Source: Clostridium grantii DSM 8605 (GTDB taxonomy: Bacteria; Bacillota; Clostridia; Clostridiales; Clostridiaceae). Taken from it: DNA of 50,182 bases. Both the position numbers and the translations under genes were made by a program. Shown in pieces: positions 1 through 7,679 of this stretch; the first letter of the stretch is position 1, and each line of letters opens with the position of its first letter. Location: NCBI RefSeq assembly GCF_900129965.1, contig NZ_FQXM01000027.1:1-50182 (forward strand), read 5' to 3'. The notes under the pieces were generated by a model. It had not been told where the DNA came from. It ran no database searches and was given only the letters and a program-made list of their open reading frames with translations.

Positions 1-870
1 ATAGTACAAGCACAAGATAATTATGATACTCTGAAAAAAGCTTACGATGAATACCAAAATTCATTAAAGGTAGAAGCAGAAGAAAATGCTGAAACTTCAG
101 CTACCACCACTAGTACAAGTGCCACAGCTGAAGCTCCAACTGAGAAACAGTTAGAAACAGCCTTAAAAGCTATAGATTCAGCAAAAGTAGATTTAGCTAA
201 TTATAAAAATGGCTTTATTTTAAGCATAAAAACCTCTTTAGCTGAAAGTAAAACTGCTTTAAATTCTGTAAATAATAATATAAATACATTAGATAATACA
301 AATTCATTATCTGAGGATAAAACAAAGATTGCTTATGTGGTTCAAATAAATGATCAAATAAATAGCTGTGAAGATAGTTTGAAACAATTAAGGGACAATT
401 TAGATAGTGCAAATCAAAAAATAGAAAGTTGTACTATAAAAGCAGAATGTACTGGAACTATAAATACTTTATCAGAAGTAAACAAAGGAGATATATTGCA
501 AGCAGCAACACAGGTAGCAACAATTCTACCTAATGAATCAAACCATAAAGTTATGTTATATATTACAAATAAAGATATTGCTAATATAAAATTAAATCAA
601 GAAATAAAATATAATTTTTTAGCTTTACCTTATAAAGAATACGGGTATGTAACAGGAAAGATTGTAAAAATCAGTGCTGATGCCACTATGGATAACGAAT
701 CAGGAAATAGCTACTATATAGCAGAAGGTTTAGTGGATAAAAATATTCTAGAAAACCATAAAAATGAAAAGTCTGAATTGAAAACTGGAATGTTATGTAA
801 TGCTGAGGTGATAACTAGAGATGAAAAACTATTGTATTATTTGCTTGAAAAGATAAATTTAAAAGACTAA
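1..870 (+). CDS. HlyD-family secretion adaptor, 3' part
   Basis: The reading frame is open from base 1, so the true start lies upstream of the window; 289 residues are visible. The first 140 or so residues are rich in Ala, Lys, Glu, Asn and Thr and look like the long coiled-coil hairpin of a membrane fusion (HlyD) protein, interrupted by a Thr/Ser/Ala-rich low-complexity stretch near residues 28-48. The later part (IKAECTGTINTLSEVNKGD, then a VMLYITNKDIANIKLNQEI segment) matches the lipoyl/beta-barrel core of such adaptors. The family works with ABC exporters of bacteriocins or peptides. A hairpin follows at 886-916. The partner exporter must be upstream, outside the window. The adaptor call is fairly secure; the exported substrate is unknown. 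Confidence 0.75.
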   Translation: MVQAQDNYDTLKKAYDEYQNSLKVEAEENAETSATTTSTSATAEAPTEKQLETALKAIDSAKVDLANYKNGFILSIKTSLAESKTALNSVNNNINTLDNTNSLSEDKTKIAYVVQINDQINSCEDSLKQLRDNLDSANQKIESCTIKAECTGTINTLSEVNKGDILQAATQVATILPNESNHKVMLYITNKDIANIKLNQEIKYNFLALPYKEYGYVTGKIVKISADATMDNESGNSYYIAEGLVDKNILENHKNEKSELKTGMLCNAEVITRDEKLLYYLLEKINLKD

Positions 871-885
871 TAAGTATTGAGAATG

Positions 886-924
886 CAGATAGATTTTAGA
901 AATTGAAATTTATCTGTATTTTTA
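886..924 (+). terminator. Terminator after HlyD-type gene
   Basis: CAGATAGATTT at 886-896 pairs with AAATTTATCTG at 906-916 with one mismatch, and a TATTTTTA tail follows. It sits 15 bases after the stop codon. Confidence 0.6.
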
Positions 925-1000
925 TGTAAAAGTACTATTTATGAGTATTTTTTAAGGCTAAAGAAAATAATAAAAAAGAGAAAAAAATTGATACAAACTA

Positions 1001-1029
1001 TTGATTTTTAAAAGTAATATTTGTATAAT
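1001..1029 (+). promoter_or_regulatory. Sigma-A promoter of the polyamine genes
   Basis: TTGATT at 1001-1006 and TATAAT at 1024-1029 are separated by 17 bases. Transcription would begin near 1036. An 8-bp hairpin (AAAGTTTA 1040-1047, TAAACTTT 1055-1062) would then lie at the very 5' end of the message. Confidence 0.7.
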
Positions 1030-1108
1030 TATTTAGTCAAAAGTTTAGTAGTCGTAAACTTTGAGTTTAGTGTTACCTTATTTTAAATGTTCTTGGAGGT
1101 ATAGTATA

Positions 1109-2557
1109 ATGAATCAAAACAGTACACCGCTTTTTACAGCGCTTAAGAATTATAATAAATTAAAAGTTTTACCTTTTGATGTTCCAGGACATAAAAGAGG
1201 TAAAGGAATTCCAGAATTCAGTGAATTTTTAGGAAAAAAAGTTTTAGAAGTAGATGTTAATTCTATGAAAGAACTTGATAATATAGGTAATCCAATAGGA
1301 GTTATAAAGGAAGCAGAGCAATTGTTAGCAGAAGCTTATTCAGCTGACCATGGTTTCTTTTTAGTGAATGGGACTACTAGTGGAGTACAGTGTATGATAA
1401 TGAGTGTTTGCCACCCTGGAGATAAAATCATAATGCCAAGAAATGCTCATAAATCTGCAACAAATGGACTTATATTAAGTGGAGCTCTACCCGTTTATAT
1501 TCAACCAGAAACAAGCAAAAAATTAGGAATAGCAATGGGGATTACATTAGAAAGTGTTAAAAAAGCTGTAGAGTTAAATCACGATGTAAAAGCAATCTTT
1601 ATAATAAATCCAACTTATTATGGTGCTGTATCTGAATTAAAAGCAATAATAGATTTTGCACATGAAAGAGAAATAAGAGTTTTAGTTGACGAAGCTCATG
1701 GAGCTCACTTTAATTTTCATCCTGAATTTCCAAGTGAAGCTATGACTTTAGGAGCTGATATGGCAGCGGTTAGTTTACATAAAACAGGTGGAAGCTTGAC
1801 TCAAAGTTCAGCTTTGTTGTTAAATGAAGGTTTAGTGGATAGACATAAAGTTAAGACAATTTTAAATTTAACTCAATCCACAAGTGCTTCTTATCTTTTA
1901 ATGTCTAGTTTAGATGTGGCAAGAAAGAATTTGGCTATAAATGGAGAAGAAATCTTTTCAGAGTTATTAATACACTTAAGAGAAGCAAGAGAAGAAATAA
2001 ATAAAACTAAAGGTTTGTATGCTTTTGGAAAAGAATTAATTGGAACACCAGGAGTTTATGATTTTGATGAAACAAAACTAGGCATTAATGTTGCAGGAAT
2101 AGGTCTAACAGGTTTTGAAGTATATGATATACTTAGAGAAGAGTATGAAATTCAAGTAGAACTTGCTGATGTATATAATATTATGGCTATAGTTAGTATT
2201 GGAGATAGTAAATATTCAATAAACACTTTAGTAGAAGCTTTAAAAGATATTAGTAAAAAATACGATAAAGGGAATCCTTTAGAGTATGGTGGTCATAGTT
2301 TGAAAAATCCGGATATTGTAGTTTCACCTAGGAATGCTTTTTATGCTAGAAAGAAAAGTGTTTTATTAGAGGAAGCTGATGGACAAATCAGTGGCGAATC
2401 TATAATGGCATATCCACCAGGAATTCCAATAGTAACGCCAGGTGAAAGAATTACAAGAGATATGATTGACTATATAAATTTCTTGAAAGATCAACATAGT
2501 ATGTTGACAGATATAGAGGATTCAAAGGCTAATTATATAAAAGTATTAGGAATTTAA
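1109..2557 (+). CDS. speA: Orn/Lys/Arg decarboxylase (PLP, fold type I)
   Basis: A 482-residue pyridoxal-phosphate decarboxylase of the short Bacillus/Clostridium type (SpeA/YaaO/Cad group), without the N-terminal wing domain of the E. coli enzymes. The N-terminus has the family block PFDVPGHKRGKG. The cofactor region shows LVDEAHGAH and the Schiff-base lysine in SLHKTGGSLTQSS. The C-terminal block GESIMAYPPGIPIVTPGE is characteristic. ATG 1109 is chosen because GGAGG lies at 1095-1099; an in-frame start at 1061 has no ribosome binding site and would lie within the leader. It probably makes agmatine from arginine, but lysine or ornithine cannot be excluded from sequence alone. The spermidine synthase gene follows without a terminator, so the two are likely co-transcribed. 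Confidence 0.85.
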   Translation: MNQNSTPLFTALKNYNKLKVLPFDVPGHKRGKGIPEFSEFLGKKVLEVDVNSMKELDNIGNPIGVIKEAEQLLAEAYSADHGFFLVNGTTSGVQCMIMSVCHPGDKIIMPRNAHKSATNGLILSGALPVYIQPETSKKLGIAMGITLESVKKAVELNHDVKAIFIINPTYYGAVSELKAIIDFAHEREIRVLVDEAHGAHFNFHPEFPSEAMTLGADMAAVSLHKTGGSLTQSSALLLNEGLVDRHKVKTILNLTQSTSASYLLMSSLDVARKNLAINGEEIFSELLIHLREAREEINKTKGLYAFGKELIGTPGVYDFDETKLGINVAGIGLTGFEVYDILREEYEIQVELADVYNIMAIVSIGDSKYSINTLVEALKDISKKYDKGNPLEYGGHSLKNPDIVVSPRNAFYARKKSVLLEEADGQISGESIMAYPPGIPIVTPGERITRDMIDYINFLKDQHSMLTDIEDSKANYIKVLGI

Positions 2558-2635
2558 ATGACTAATTAGTTCACAGTAGTTTTTAAAAGCATAGAAAATT
2601 AAAAATATACAATAAAATATTAGGAGGGTAACAAA

Positions 2636-3484
2636 ATGGAATTTTGGTATACAGAAGAACAAACAGAAAATGTAAGATTATCAATGAAGATAAAGGAACA
2701 ATTGTATTCTAGAAAAAGTCCTTTTCAGCAAATAGACGTATTTCAAACTGAAGAGTTTGGTAAATTGCTTACTATTGATGGATTAGTTATGGTAACAGAA
2801 AAAGATGAATTTGTTTATCATGATATGATAACTCACGTAGCTATGGCTACAAATCCAGAAATAAAAAGAGTGTTAGTTATTGGTGGCGGAGATGGTGGTA
2901 CTGTAAGAGAGCTAACAAGATATAGTACTATAGAAAAAATAGATATGGTAGAAATTGATGAAGTTGTTGTAATAGCTTGCAGAGAACACCTTCAACAAAC
3001 AGCATGCAAACTTGATGATCCAAGAGTAAGTTTATACTTTGAAGATGGACTTAAGTTTGTAGAAAACAAAAAGGATGTTTATGATTTAATACTTGTAGAT
3101 TCAACTGATCCTATTGGACCAGGGGAAGGCTTATTCACTAATGAGTTCTACACAAATTGTTTCAATTGTTTATCTGAAAATGGAATACTTATCAATCAAA
3201 ATGAGAGTCCATTCTATGAGCATAATGCAAGAGAAATGAAAAGAGCAAATACTAAAATCAAAAATATATTCCCAATATGCAGACCATATCAATATTGCAT
3301 ACCAACATATCCATCAGGTTTCTGGTTATTTGGATTTGCTTCAAAGAAATTAGATCCTATTAAAGACTTAGATGCAGACAGATGGAATAGCTTAGGATTA
3401 AAGACTAAATACTACAATACAGATTTACACGTGGGAGCGTTTGCTCTTCCTAGCTATGTTAAGGAAATGTTAGATAGCGAGTAA
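2636..3484 (+). CDS. speE: Spermidine synthase
   Basis: A 282-residue aminopropyltransferase, full length for the family. It transfers the aminopropyl group of decarboxylated S-adenosylmethionine to putrescine (or a related diamine). Seen directly: the nucleotide-binding loop VIGGGDGGTVREL near residues 82-94, the acidic VEIDEVV that follows, and the active-site block LVDSTDPIGPGEGLF near 153-167. The ATG is preceded by TAGGAGGGTAAC. It lies 78 bases after the decarboxylase gene. No AdoMet decarboxylase (speD), agmatinase or agmatine deiminase is visible nearby, so the rest of the pathway must be elsewhere. Confidence 0.9.
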   Translation: MEFWYTEEQTENVRLSMKIKEQLYSRKSPFQQIDVFQTEEFGKLLTIDGLVMVTEKDEFVYHDMITHVAMATNPEIKRVLVIGGGDGGTVRELTRYSTIEKIDMVEIDEVVVIACREHLQQTACKLDDPRVSLYFEDGLKFVENKKDVYDLILVDSTDPIGPGEGLFTNEFYTNCFNCLSENGILINQNESPFYEHNAREMKRANTKIKNIFPICRPYQYCIPTYPSGFWLFGFASKKLDPIKDLDADRWNSLGLKTKYYNTDLHVGAFALPSYVKEMLDSE

Positions 3485-3513
3485 TATAAATGAATAAAGA
3501 GTAATAATTTTGG

Positions 3514-3541
3514 GGATGCTTTTTTTAGAAGGCATCCTTAT
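3514..3541 (+). terminator. Possible terminator after speE
   Basis: GGATGC at 3514-3519 can pair with GCATCC at 3532-3537. The T-run lies in the loop rather than after the stem, so this is a weak candidate. Confidence 0.35.
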
Positions 3542-3580
3542 TGTTGTAGGGCATAATTGAGAAAAATTGCGAACTAACTC

Positions 3581-3743
3581 GTAGGGGGCGGTTTCCATGC
3601 CGCCCCGATATACCTATAAATTACATATATAATATTGATAAAAAATACAAAATACAGAAAGTAGTATAATATTTTCATTACGATTTTACTGTAATTGTAA
3701 TTTTATTGGGAAACAGCAGGCGGGCATGGAAACCCGCCCCTAC
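3581..3743. repeat. Pair of GC-rich inverted hairpin repeats (REP/BIME-like)
   Basis: Two near-identical, GC-rich units lie in opposite orientation about 110 bases apart: 3581-3606 (begins GTAGGGGGCGGTTTCCATGC) and 3719-3743 (its reverse complement begins GTAGGGGCGGGTTTCCATGC). Each is itself an imperfect palindrome (GGGCGG...CCGCCC) and can form a hairpin. Their base composition contrasts sharply with the AT-rich surroundings. No open reading frame lies between them. The arrangement resembles bacterial REP/BIME pairs or a small MITE; no clear target-site duplication was seen. Confidence 0.6.
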
Positions 3744-3805
3744 AAATAATCACTTCGCCTTCTAACTCTATTCTACATTAAAATGGGAAAATGAGCACAA
3801 AACAG

Positions 3806-3826
3806 TTTGCGCACAAATGTGCAAAA
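3806..3826 (+). promoter_or_regulatory. Putative SorC-type operator upstream of ulaA
   Basis: An imperfect palindrome running from TTTGCGCA to TGTGCAAA, ending in AAATGTGCAAAA (3815-3826). The same 12 bases occur at 5501-5512, and a shorter form occurs twice before the sorC-family gene. The last base is 13 nt upstream of the -35 box, exactly as at the second ula promoter, which suits an activator site. Inference only. Confidence 0.5.
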
Positions 3827-3839
3827 AAATCAAATGGCA

Positions 3840-3868
3840 TAGACAAATGTTATACACGATGATATAAT
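3840..3868 (+). promoter_or_regulatory. Promoter of ulaA
   Basis: TAGACA at 3840-3845 and TATAAT at 3863-3868 with a 17-base spacer, 73 bases before the ulaA start. Confidence 0.65.
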
Positions 3869-3941
3869 TTACTCATCTAGTGGGAAACGTTTACCCTAGA
3901 AAACGTAATCATAAAAAATTATATAAAATGGGGGTTGTCAA

Positions 3942-5378
3942 ATGTTAGTTACTTTATTCCAAGAATTTGTAAGCAAATTTTTAGGTCAACCAGCACTTTT
4001 GCTTGGTACAGTAGCATTTATCGGTTATTTGCTATTAGGCAGGAAGCCTTATGAAGCAGCAGCAGGATTTATTAAAACTTTTGTAGGTTTTAAAATTTTA
4101 CAAGTAGGTACTGGTGGATTGGTTAGTACATTTAAACCAATAATTACTTCGTTGAGTACTAAATTTGGTATTGAAGCATTTGTTATTGATCCATATTTTG
4201 GTCAAACATCTGCAACAGAAGTGTTGAACTCAGTAGACTCTCTTCAATATGTAGGATATGTAATGTTAATAGCTTTTGCTTGGAATATTTTCTTAGTTGC
4301 TTTTAGAAAAATTTCTAAGATCAGAACATTATTTATTACAGGTCACATTATGTATCAACAATCAGCAGTATTATTATGGGCTTTATATTGGGTATTAGAA
4401 GGTACAGGACAACCTGTTACAATGTTTACAGTTATAGTAACTGGATTCTTAATGGGAACTTACTGGTCTGTAATGTCTAACTTAATTATCGAAGCAACTC
4501 AAGAAGTAACAGATGGAGCAGGATTTACAGTTGGTCATCAACAAATGTTTGGTGCTTGGGTAGCTTATAAATTAGCAGGAAAAATAGGTAATAAAGATGA
4601 ATCAGTTGATAATATTAATTTCCCGGGTTGGTTATCAATATTCAATGATAACATAGTTGCTAATGTTATATTAATGACAGCGTTTGTAGGAACTATAATG
4701 ATTATCCTTGGAAAAGGAGCTTTCATAGCAAGTGAAGCAGTTCCAGGTGGATATAACCCAAATAACTATTGGTTTGGAACATATATATTTGAAACATGTG
4801 CAATGTTTGCAGTTTATATCACAGTTCTTTTAACAGGCGTTAGAATGTTCGTAGCTGAATTATCAGAATCTTTCCAAGGTATATCTGATAAATTACTTCA
4901 AGGTTCAGTTCCAGCAGTTGACTGTGCAGTAACATTTGGTTTCTCGCCAAACTCTCCAACTTTCGGATTTATATTTGGATTCTTTGGTCAATTATTAGCT
5001 ATATTCGTACTTATAGCTATGAAATCTCCAGTATTAATAATTGCAGGATTTATATGCTTGTTCTTTGATAATGGTACATTAGCTGTATTTGCTAACAAAA
5101 ATGGTGGTCGTAGAGCTGCAGCAATTATCCCATTCTTAGCTGGTTTAATTCAAGTTTTCGGATCAGCATTAGTATTAACAGTATTAAAAGGAGACCCAAA
5201 TGTTATCGGTTGGATGGGAATGTTTGACTGGGCAACATTATTTATGGGAACTACTTTATTAACTAAAGCATTAGGTATCATTGTACCAATCGCTTTAATA
5301 CCATTATTAATGATAATCCCTCAATTACAATACAAACGTCATAAGGAAACTTATTTCACAACAATGAGAGATAAATAA
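3942..5378 (+). CDS. ulaA: L-ascorbate PTS permease, EIIC
   Basis: A 478-residue integral membrane protein of the UlaA/SgaT family, the sugar-translocating subunit of the ascorbate phosphotransferase system (takes up L-ascorbate with phosphorylation to L-ascorbate 6-phosphate). Many hydrophobic segments are spread over the whole length, and family-like stretches such as RKPYEAAAGFIKTFVGFKIL and TVGHQQMFGAW are present. Length is typical for the stand-alone EIIC form. GGGGGTTG precedes the ATG. It has its own promoter and a strong terminator at 5388-5416, so the downstream EIIA gene is read mainly from a second promoter. Specificity for ascorbate is supported by the ulaG, ulaB, ulaE and ulaF genes that follow. 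Confidence 0.88.
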   Translation: MLVTLFQEFVSKFLGQPALLLGTVAFIGYLLLGRKPYEAAAGFIKTFVGFKILQVGTGGLVSTFKPIITSLSTKFGIEAFVIDPYFGQTSATEVLNSVDSLQYVGYVMLIAFAWNIFLVAFRKISKIRTLFITGHIMYQQSAVLLWALYWVLEGTGQPVTMFTVIVTGFLMGTYWSVMSNLIIEATQEVTDGAGFTVGHQQMFGAWVAYKLAGKIGNKDESVDNINFPGWLSIFNDNIVANVILMTAFVGTIMIILGKGAFIASEAVPGGYNPNNYWFGTYIFETCAMFAVYITVLLTGVRMFVAELSESFQGISDKLLQGSVPAVDCAVTFGFSPNSPTFGFIFGFFGQLLAIFVLIAMKSPVLIIAGFICLFFDNGTLAVFANKNGGRRAAAIIPFLAGLIQVFGSALVLTVLKGDPNVIGWMGMFDWATLFMGTTLLTKALGIIVPIALIPLLMIIPQLQYKRHKETYFTTMRDK

Positions 5379-5387
5379 TATAAATTT

Positions 5388-5421
5388 ACAAATCCCAATT
5401 TTAAATTGGGATTTGTTTTAT
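5388..5421 (+). terminator. Terminator between ulaA and the EIIA gene
   Basis: A perfect 13-bp stem (ACAAATCCCAATT 5388-5400 with AATTGGGATTTGT 5404-5416), a three-base loop and a TTTTA tail. Confidence 0.85.
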
Positions 5422-5500
5422 ACACAAACATTAAGTAAGTTAATATTTGAAATGCTTTTTGTATAATTTATTAAAAATAATATTTTTCATAAAACAAGAC

Positions 5501-5512
5501 AAATGTGCAAAA
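5501..5512 (+). promoter_or_regulatory. Putative SorC-type operator upstream of the EIIA gene
   Basis: AAATGTGCAAAA, identical to 3815-3826 and again exactly 13 bases upstream of its -35 box. A second, looser half (TATGTTCAC, 5532-5540) lies within the following promoter spacer. Confidence 0.5.
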
Positions 5513-5525
5513 TCAGTAATGCATA

Positions 5526-5554
5526 TTGACATATGTTCACTATTGAGATATTCT
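5526..5554 (+). promoter_or_regulatory. Promoter of ulaC-ulaG-ulaB-ulaE-ulaF
   Basis: TTGACA at 5526-5531 and TATTCT at 5549-5554, spacer 17 bases; the EIIA start codon follows at 5592. Confidence 0.6.
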
Positions 5555-5591
5555 AAGTATATAAAAGGGTAATATTGAGGAGGATAATTAA

Positions 5592-6032
5592 ATGTTAGAT
5601 GGATTTAAATTAACAAGCGATTTTATACAGATGGTAGATGAAGTTAGTAACTGGGAAGAAGCAATAATTAAATCAGCAAAGCCATTACTAAAAGAAGGAT
5701 TTATTGAGCAATCTTATGTAGATGCTATGATAGACTCTGTTAAAGAATTTGGTCCATATATTGTTATAGCACCTAATATTGCAATGCCACACGCTAGACC
5801 AGAAAAGGGAGCGAATAAAGCTGGTTTTAGTTTAATGAAATTAGAGAAACCTGTTTATTTTTCAGAACAAGAAGAACATAAAGCACAATTATTAATTACA
5901 TTAGCTTGTGCAGATTCAAATACGCATATTGAAATGATAGAATTTATTGTTACAGTTTTATCTGATGAAGAAAAATATAATGCAGTTCTAGAAGCGAAAA
6001 CAATTGATGAAATTTTAAATATATTTGTGTAA
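5592..6032 (+). CDS. ulaC: PTS EIIA, ascorbate type
   Basis: A 146-residue EIIA of the mannitol/fructose/ascorbate superfamily. The phosphoacceptor is His67 in the block APNIAMPHARP (residues 60-70). It passes phosphate from HPr to the EIIB cysteine encoded at 7262. A clear GGAGGAT precedes the ATG. It is separated from ulaA by a terminator and a new promoter, then followed closely by ulaG. A second, divergent EIIA of the same type is encoded at 31491. Confidence 0.85.
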   Translation: MLDGFKLTSDFIQMVDEVSNWEEAIIKSAKPLLKEGFIEQSYVDAMIDSVKEFGPYIVIAPNIAMPHARPEKGANKAGFSLMKLEKPVYFSEQEEHKAQLLITLACADSNTHIEMIEFIVTVLSDEEKYNAVLEAKTIDEILNIFV

Positions 6033-6099
6033 TAGATTATTCAAATTTAAACTAAAAATTAAAACTAAAAACTAAAAACAAATTTAGGAGGTAATAAGA

Positions 6100-7164
6100 A
6101 TGAGTACTATTAGTGAAATCACAAGAGAAAAATGGATTTTAAATACATTCCCAGAATGGGGAACTTGGCTAAATGAAGAAATAGAAGAAGAAGTTGTTAA
6201 ACCAGGAACATTTGCTATGTGGTGGTTAGGCTGTACAGGAGTTTGGATTAAATCTGAAGGAAATGCTAATATCTTAATTGACCTTTGGGTTAAAACAGGT
6301 AAGAAATCTGCTAAAAATAAAATGATGACAGATCAACACCAACATCAACGTATGATAGGATGTTTAAAATTACAACCAAACTTGAGAAACGTTCCTTGTG
6401 TTATAGATCCATTTGCTATAAAAGAATTAGATGCAGTTTTATCTACTCATGATCATGGTGATCATATTGATGAAAACGTAGCGGCAGCAGTATTACAAAA
6501 TTGTGCGGACGCAGTTCCTTTTATAGGACCACAAGCTTGTGTTGATCTTTGGATCAAATGGGGAGTTCCTGCTGAAAGATGTATAGTAGTTAAACCAGGA
6601 GATACTGTAAAAATTAAAGATACTGAAATTGTAGCTCTTGATTCTTTTGATAGAACTGAATTAGTAACTGCTCCAAAAGGTGTTATATTAAAAGATAAAA
6701 TGCCTCAAGATATGGATAAATTAGCTGTTAACTACTTAATTAAAACACCAGGTGGTAACATATATCACAGTGGAGATTCACATTACTCAAACTATTTTGC
6801 TAAACATGGTAATGATCATAAAATAGATGTTGCATTAGGTTCTTATGGCGAGAATCCAAGAGGAATGACTGACAAAATTACTTCAGTTGATATTTTAAGA
6901 ATGGCAGAATGTTTAAATACAGAAGTTATTATTCCTTTCCATCATGATATATGGACAAATTTCCAAGCAGACCCAATGGAAATCATGATGTTATGGAACA
7001 TGAAAAAGAATAGATTACAATATAAATTCAAACCATATATATGGGAAGTGGGATCAAAATTCATTTATCCACAAGATAAAGATAGATTAGAATACCATCA
7101 CCCAAGAGGATTTGAGGACGCTTTTGCTATTGAGCCAGACCTTCCTTTCAAATCAATGTTATAA
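6100..7164 (+). CDS. ulaG: L-ascorbate-6-phosphate lactonase
   Basis: A 354-residue metallo-beta-lactamase-fold enzyme, the same length as E. coli UlaG. It opens the lactone ring of L-ascorbate 6-phosphate to give 3-keto-L-gulonate 6-phosphate. The metal-binding motif is visible as STHDHGDHIDE near residues 112-122, with further metal-site candidates in IYHSGDSHYS (near 224-233) and IIPFHHDIW. The start has AGGAGG seven bases upstream. It lies between the EIIA and EIIB genes, so transport and the first intracellular step are co-expressed. Confidence 0.88.
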   Translation: MSTISEITREKWILNTFPEWGTWLNEEIEEEVVKPGTFAMWWLGCTGVWIKSEGNANILIDLWVKTGKKSAKNKMMTDQHQHQRMIGCLKLQPNLRNVPCVIDPFAIKELDAVLSTHDHGDHIDENVAAAVLQNCADAVPFIGPQACVDLWIKWGVPAERCIVVKPGDTVKIKDTEIVALDSFDRTELVTAPKGVILKDKMPQDMDKLAVNYLIKTPGGNIYHSGDSHYSNYFAKHGNDHKIDVALGSYGENPRGMTDKITSVDILRMAECLNTEVIIPFHHDIWTNFQADPMEIMMLWNMKKNRLQYKFKPYIWEVGSKFIYPQDKDRLEYHHPRGFEDAFAIEPDLPFKSML

Positions 7165-7261
7165 TAGAAGAAATAATCCACAAACTAGATAGGAATAAAA
7201 AGTAATTCATTTAATTCCTAAGGATTATTAAAATCCAAAACAAAATATGGGAGGTATTATT

Positions 7262-7543
7262 ATGTTAAAAGTATTAGCAGCATGTGGAAATGGAATGGGA
7301 TCAAGTCTTATTATAAAAATGAGAATTGAAAAAGTACTTAAAGAATTAAATATAGAAGCAAAGGTTCATCATGCTTCAGTTGGTCAAGGAAAAAGTGAAG
7401 TAAATAACTTTGATTTAGTTATTGTTTCTCAACAACTAGTTAAAGAATTTAAACCAACTGGAGATACAAAAGTAGTAGGTTTAGTAAATTTATTATCAGA
7501 AGCAGAAATAAAACAAAAAGTATCTGAAGCGTTAGGCTTATAA
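7262..7543 (+). CDS. ulaB: L-ascorbate PTS EIIB
   Basis: A 93-residue EIIB of the lactose/ascorbate class. The phosphorylated cysteine is Cys8 in the loop AACGNGMGSSL near the N-terminus. The start at 7262 is preferred because GGGAGG (7249-7254) lies at the right distance; an in-frame ATG at 7247 would place the ribosome binding site inside the gene. EIIB takes phosphate from EIIA (His67) and hands it to ascorbate bound in UlaA. A hairpin follows directly. Confidence 0.85.
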   Translation: MLKVLAACGNGMGSSLIIKMRIEKVLKELNIEAKVHHASVGQGKSEVNNFDLVIVSQQLVKEFKPTGDTKVVGLVNLLSEAEIKQKVSEALGL

Positions 7544-7548
7544 TAAAA

Positions 7549-7590
7549 AAACGGTTATTATTACTTAATTGTAAAAAATAACCGTTTCTT
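7549..7590 (+). terminator. Attenuating hairpin between ulaB and ulaE
   Basis: AAACGGTTATT (7549-7559) pairs with AATAACCGTTT (7577-7587) across a 17-base loop; the T-tract is short. It may reduce rather than stop transcription into ulaE. Confidence 0.55.
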
Positions 7591-7679
7591 ACTATGAAAT
7601 ATGACTTTGTATAGAAAGTTTTAGATTTTGATGCTTTAAAGGTTTAACTATATTTTAAAAGGTATTGGAGATAAATAAT

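Noticed and set aside
1061..1108. Upstream start for the decarboxylase (16 extra residues)
   Set aside because: It would start inside the hairpin leader without a ribosome binding site, and the extra residues do not resemble the family.
3834..3850. Possible sigma-54 promoter before ulaA (TGGCAT at 3835-3840)
   Set aside because: The -12 element is absent (AATGT instead of TTGCW), while a good sigma-A promoter occupies the same place.
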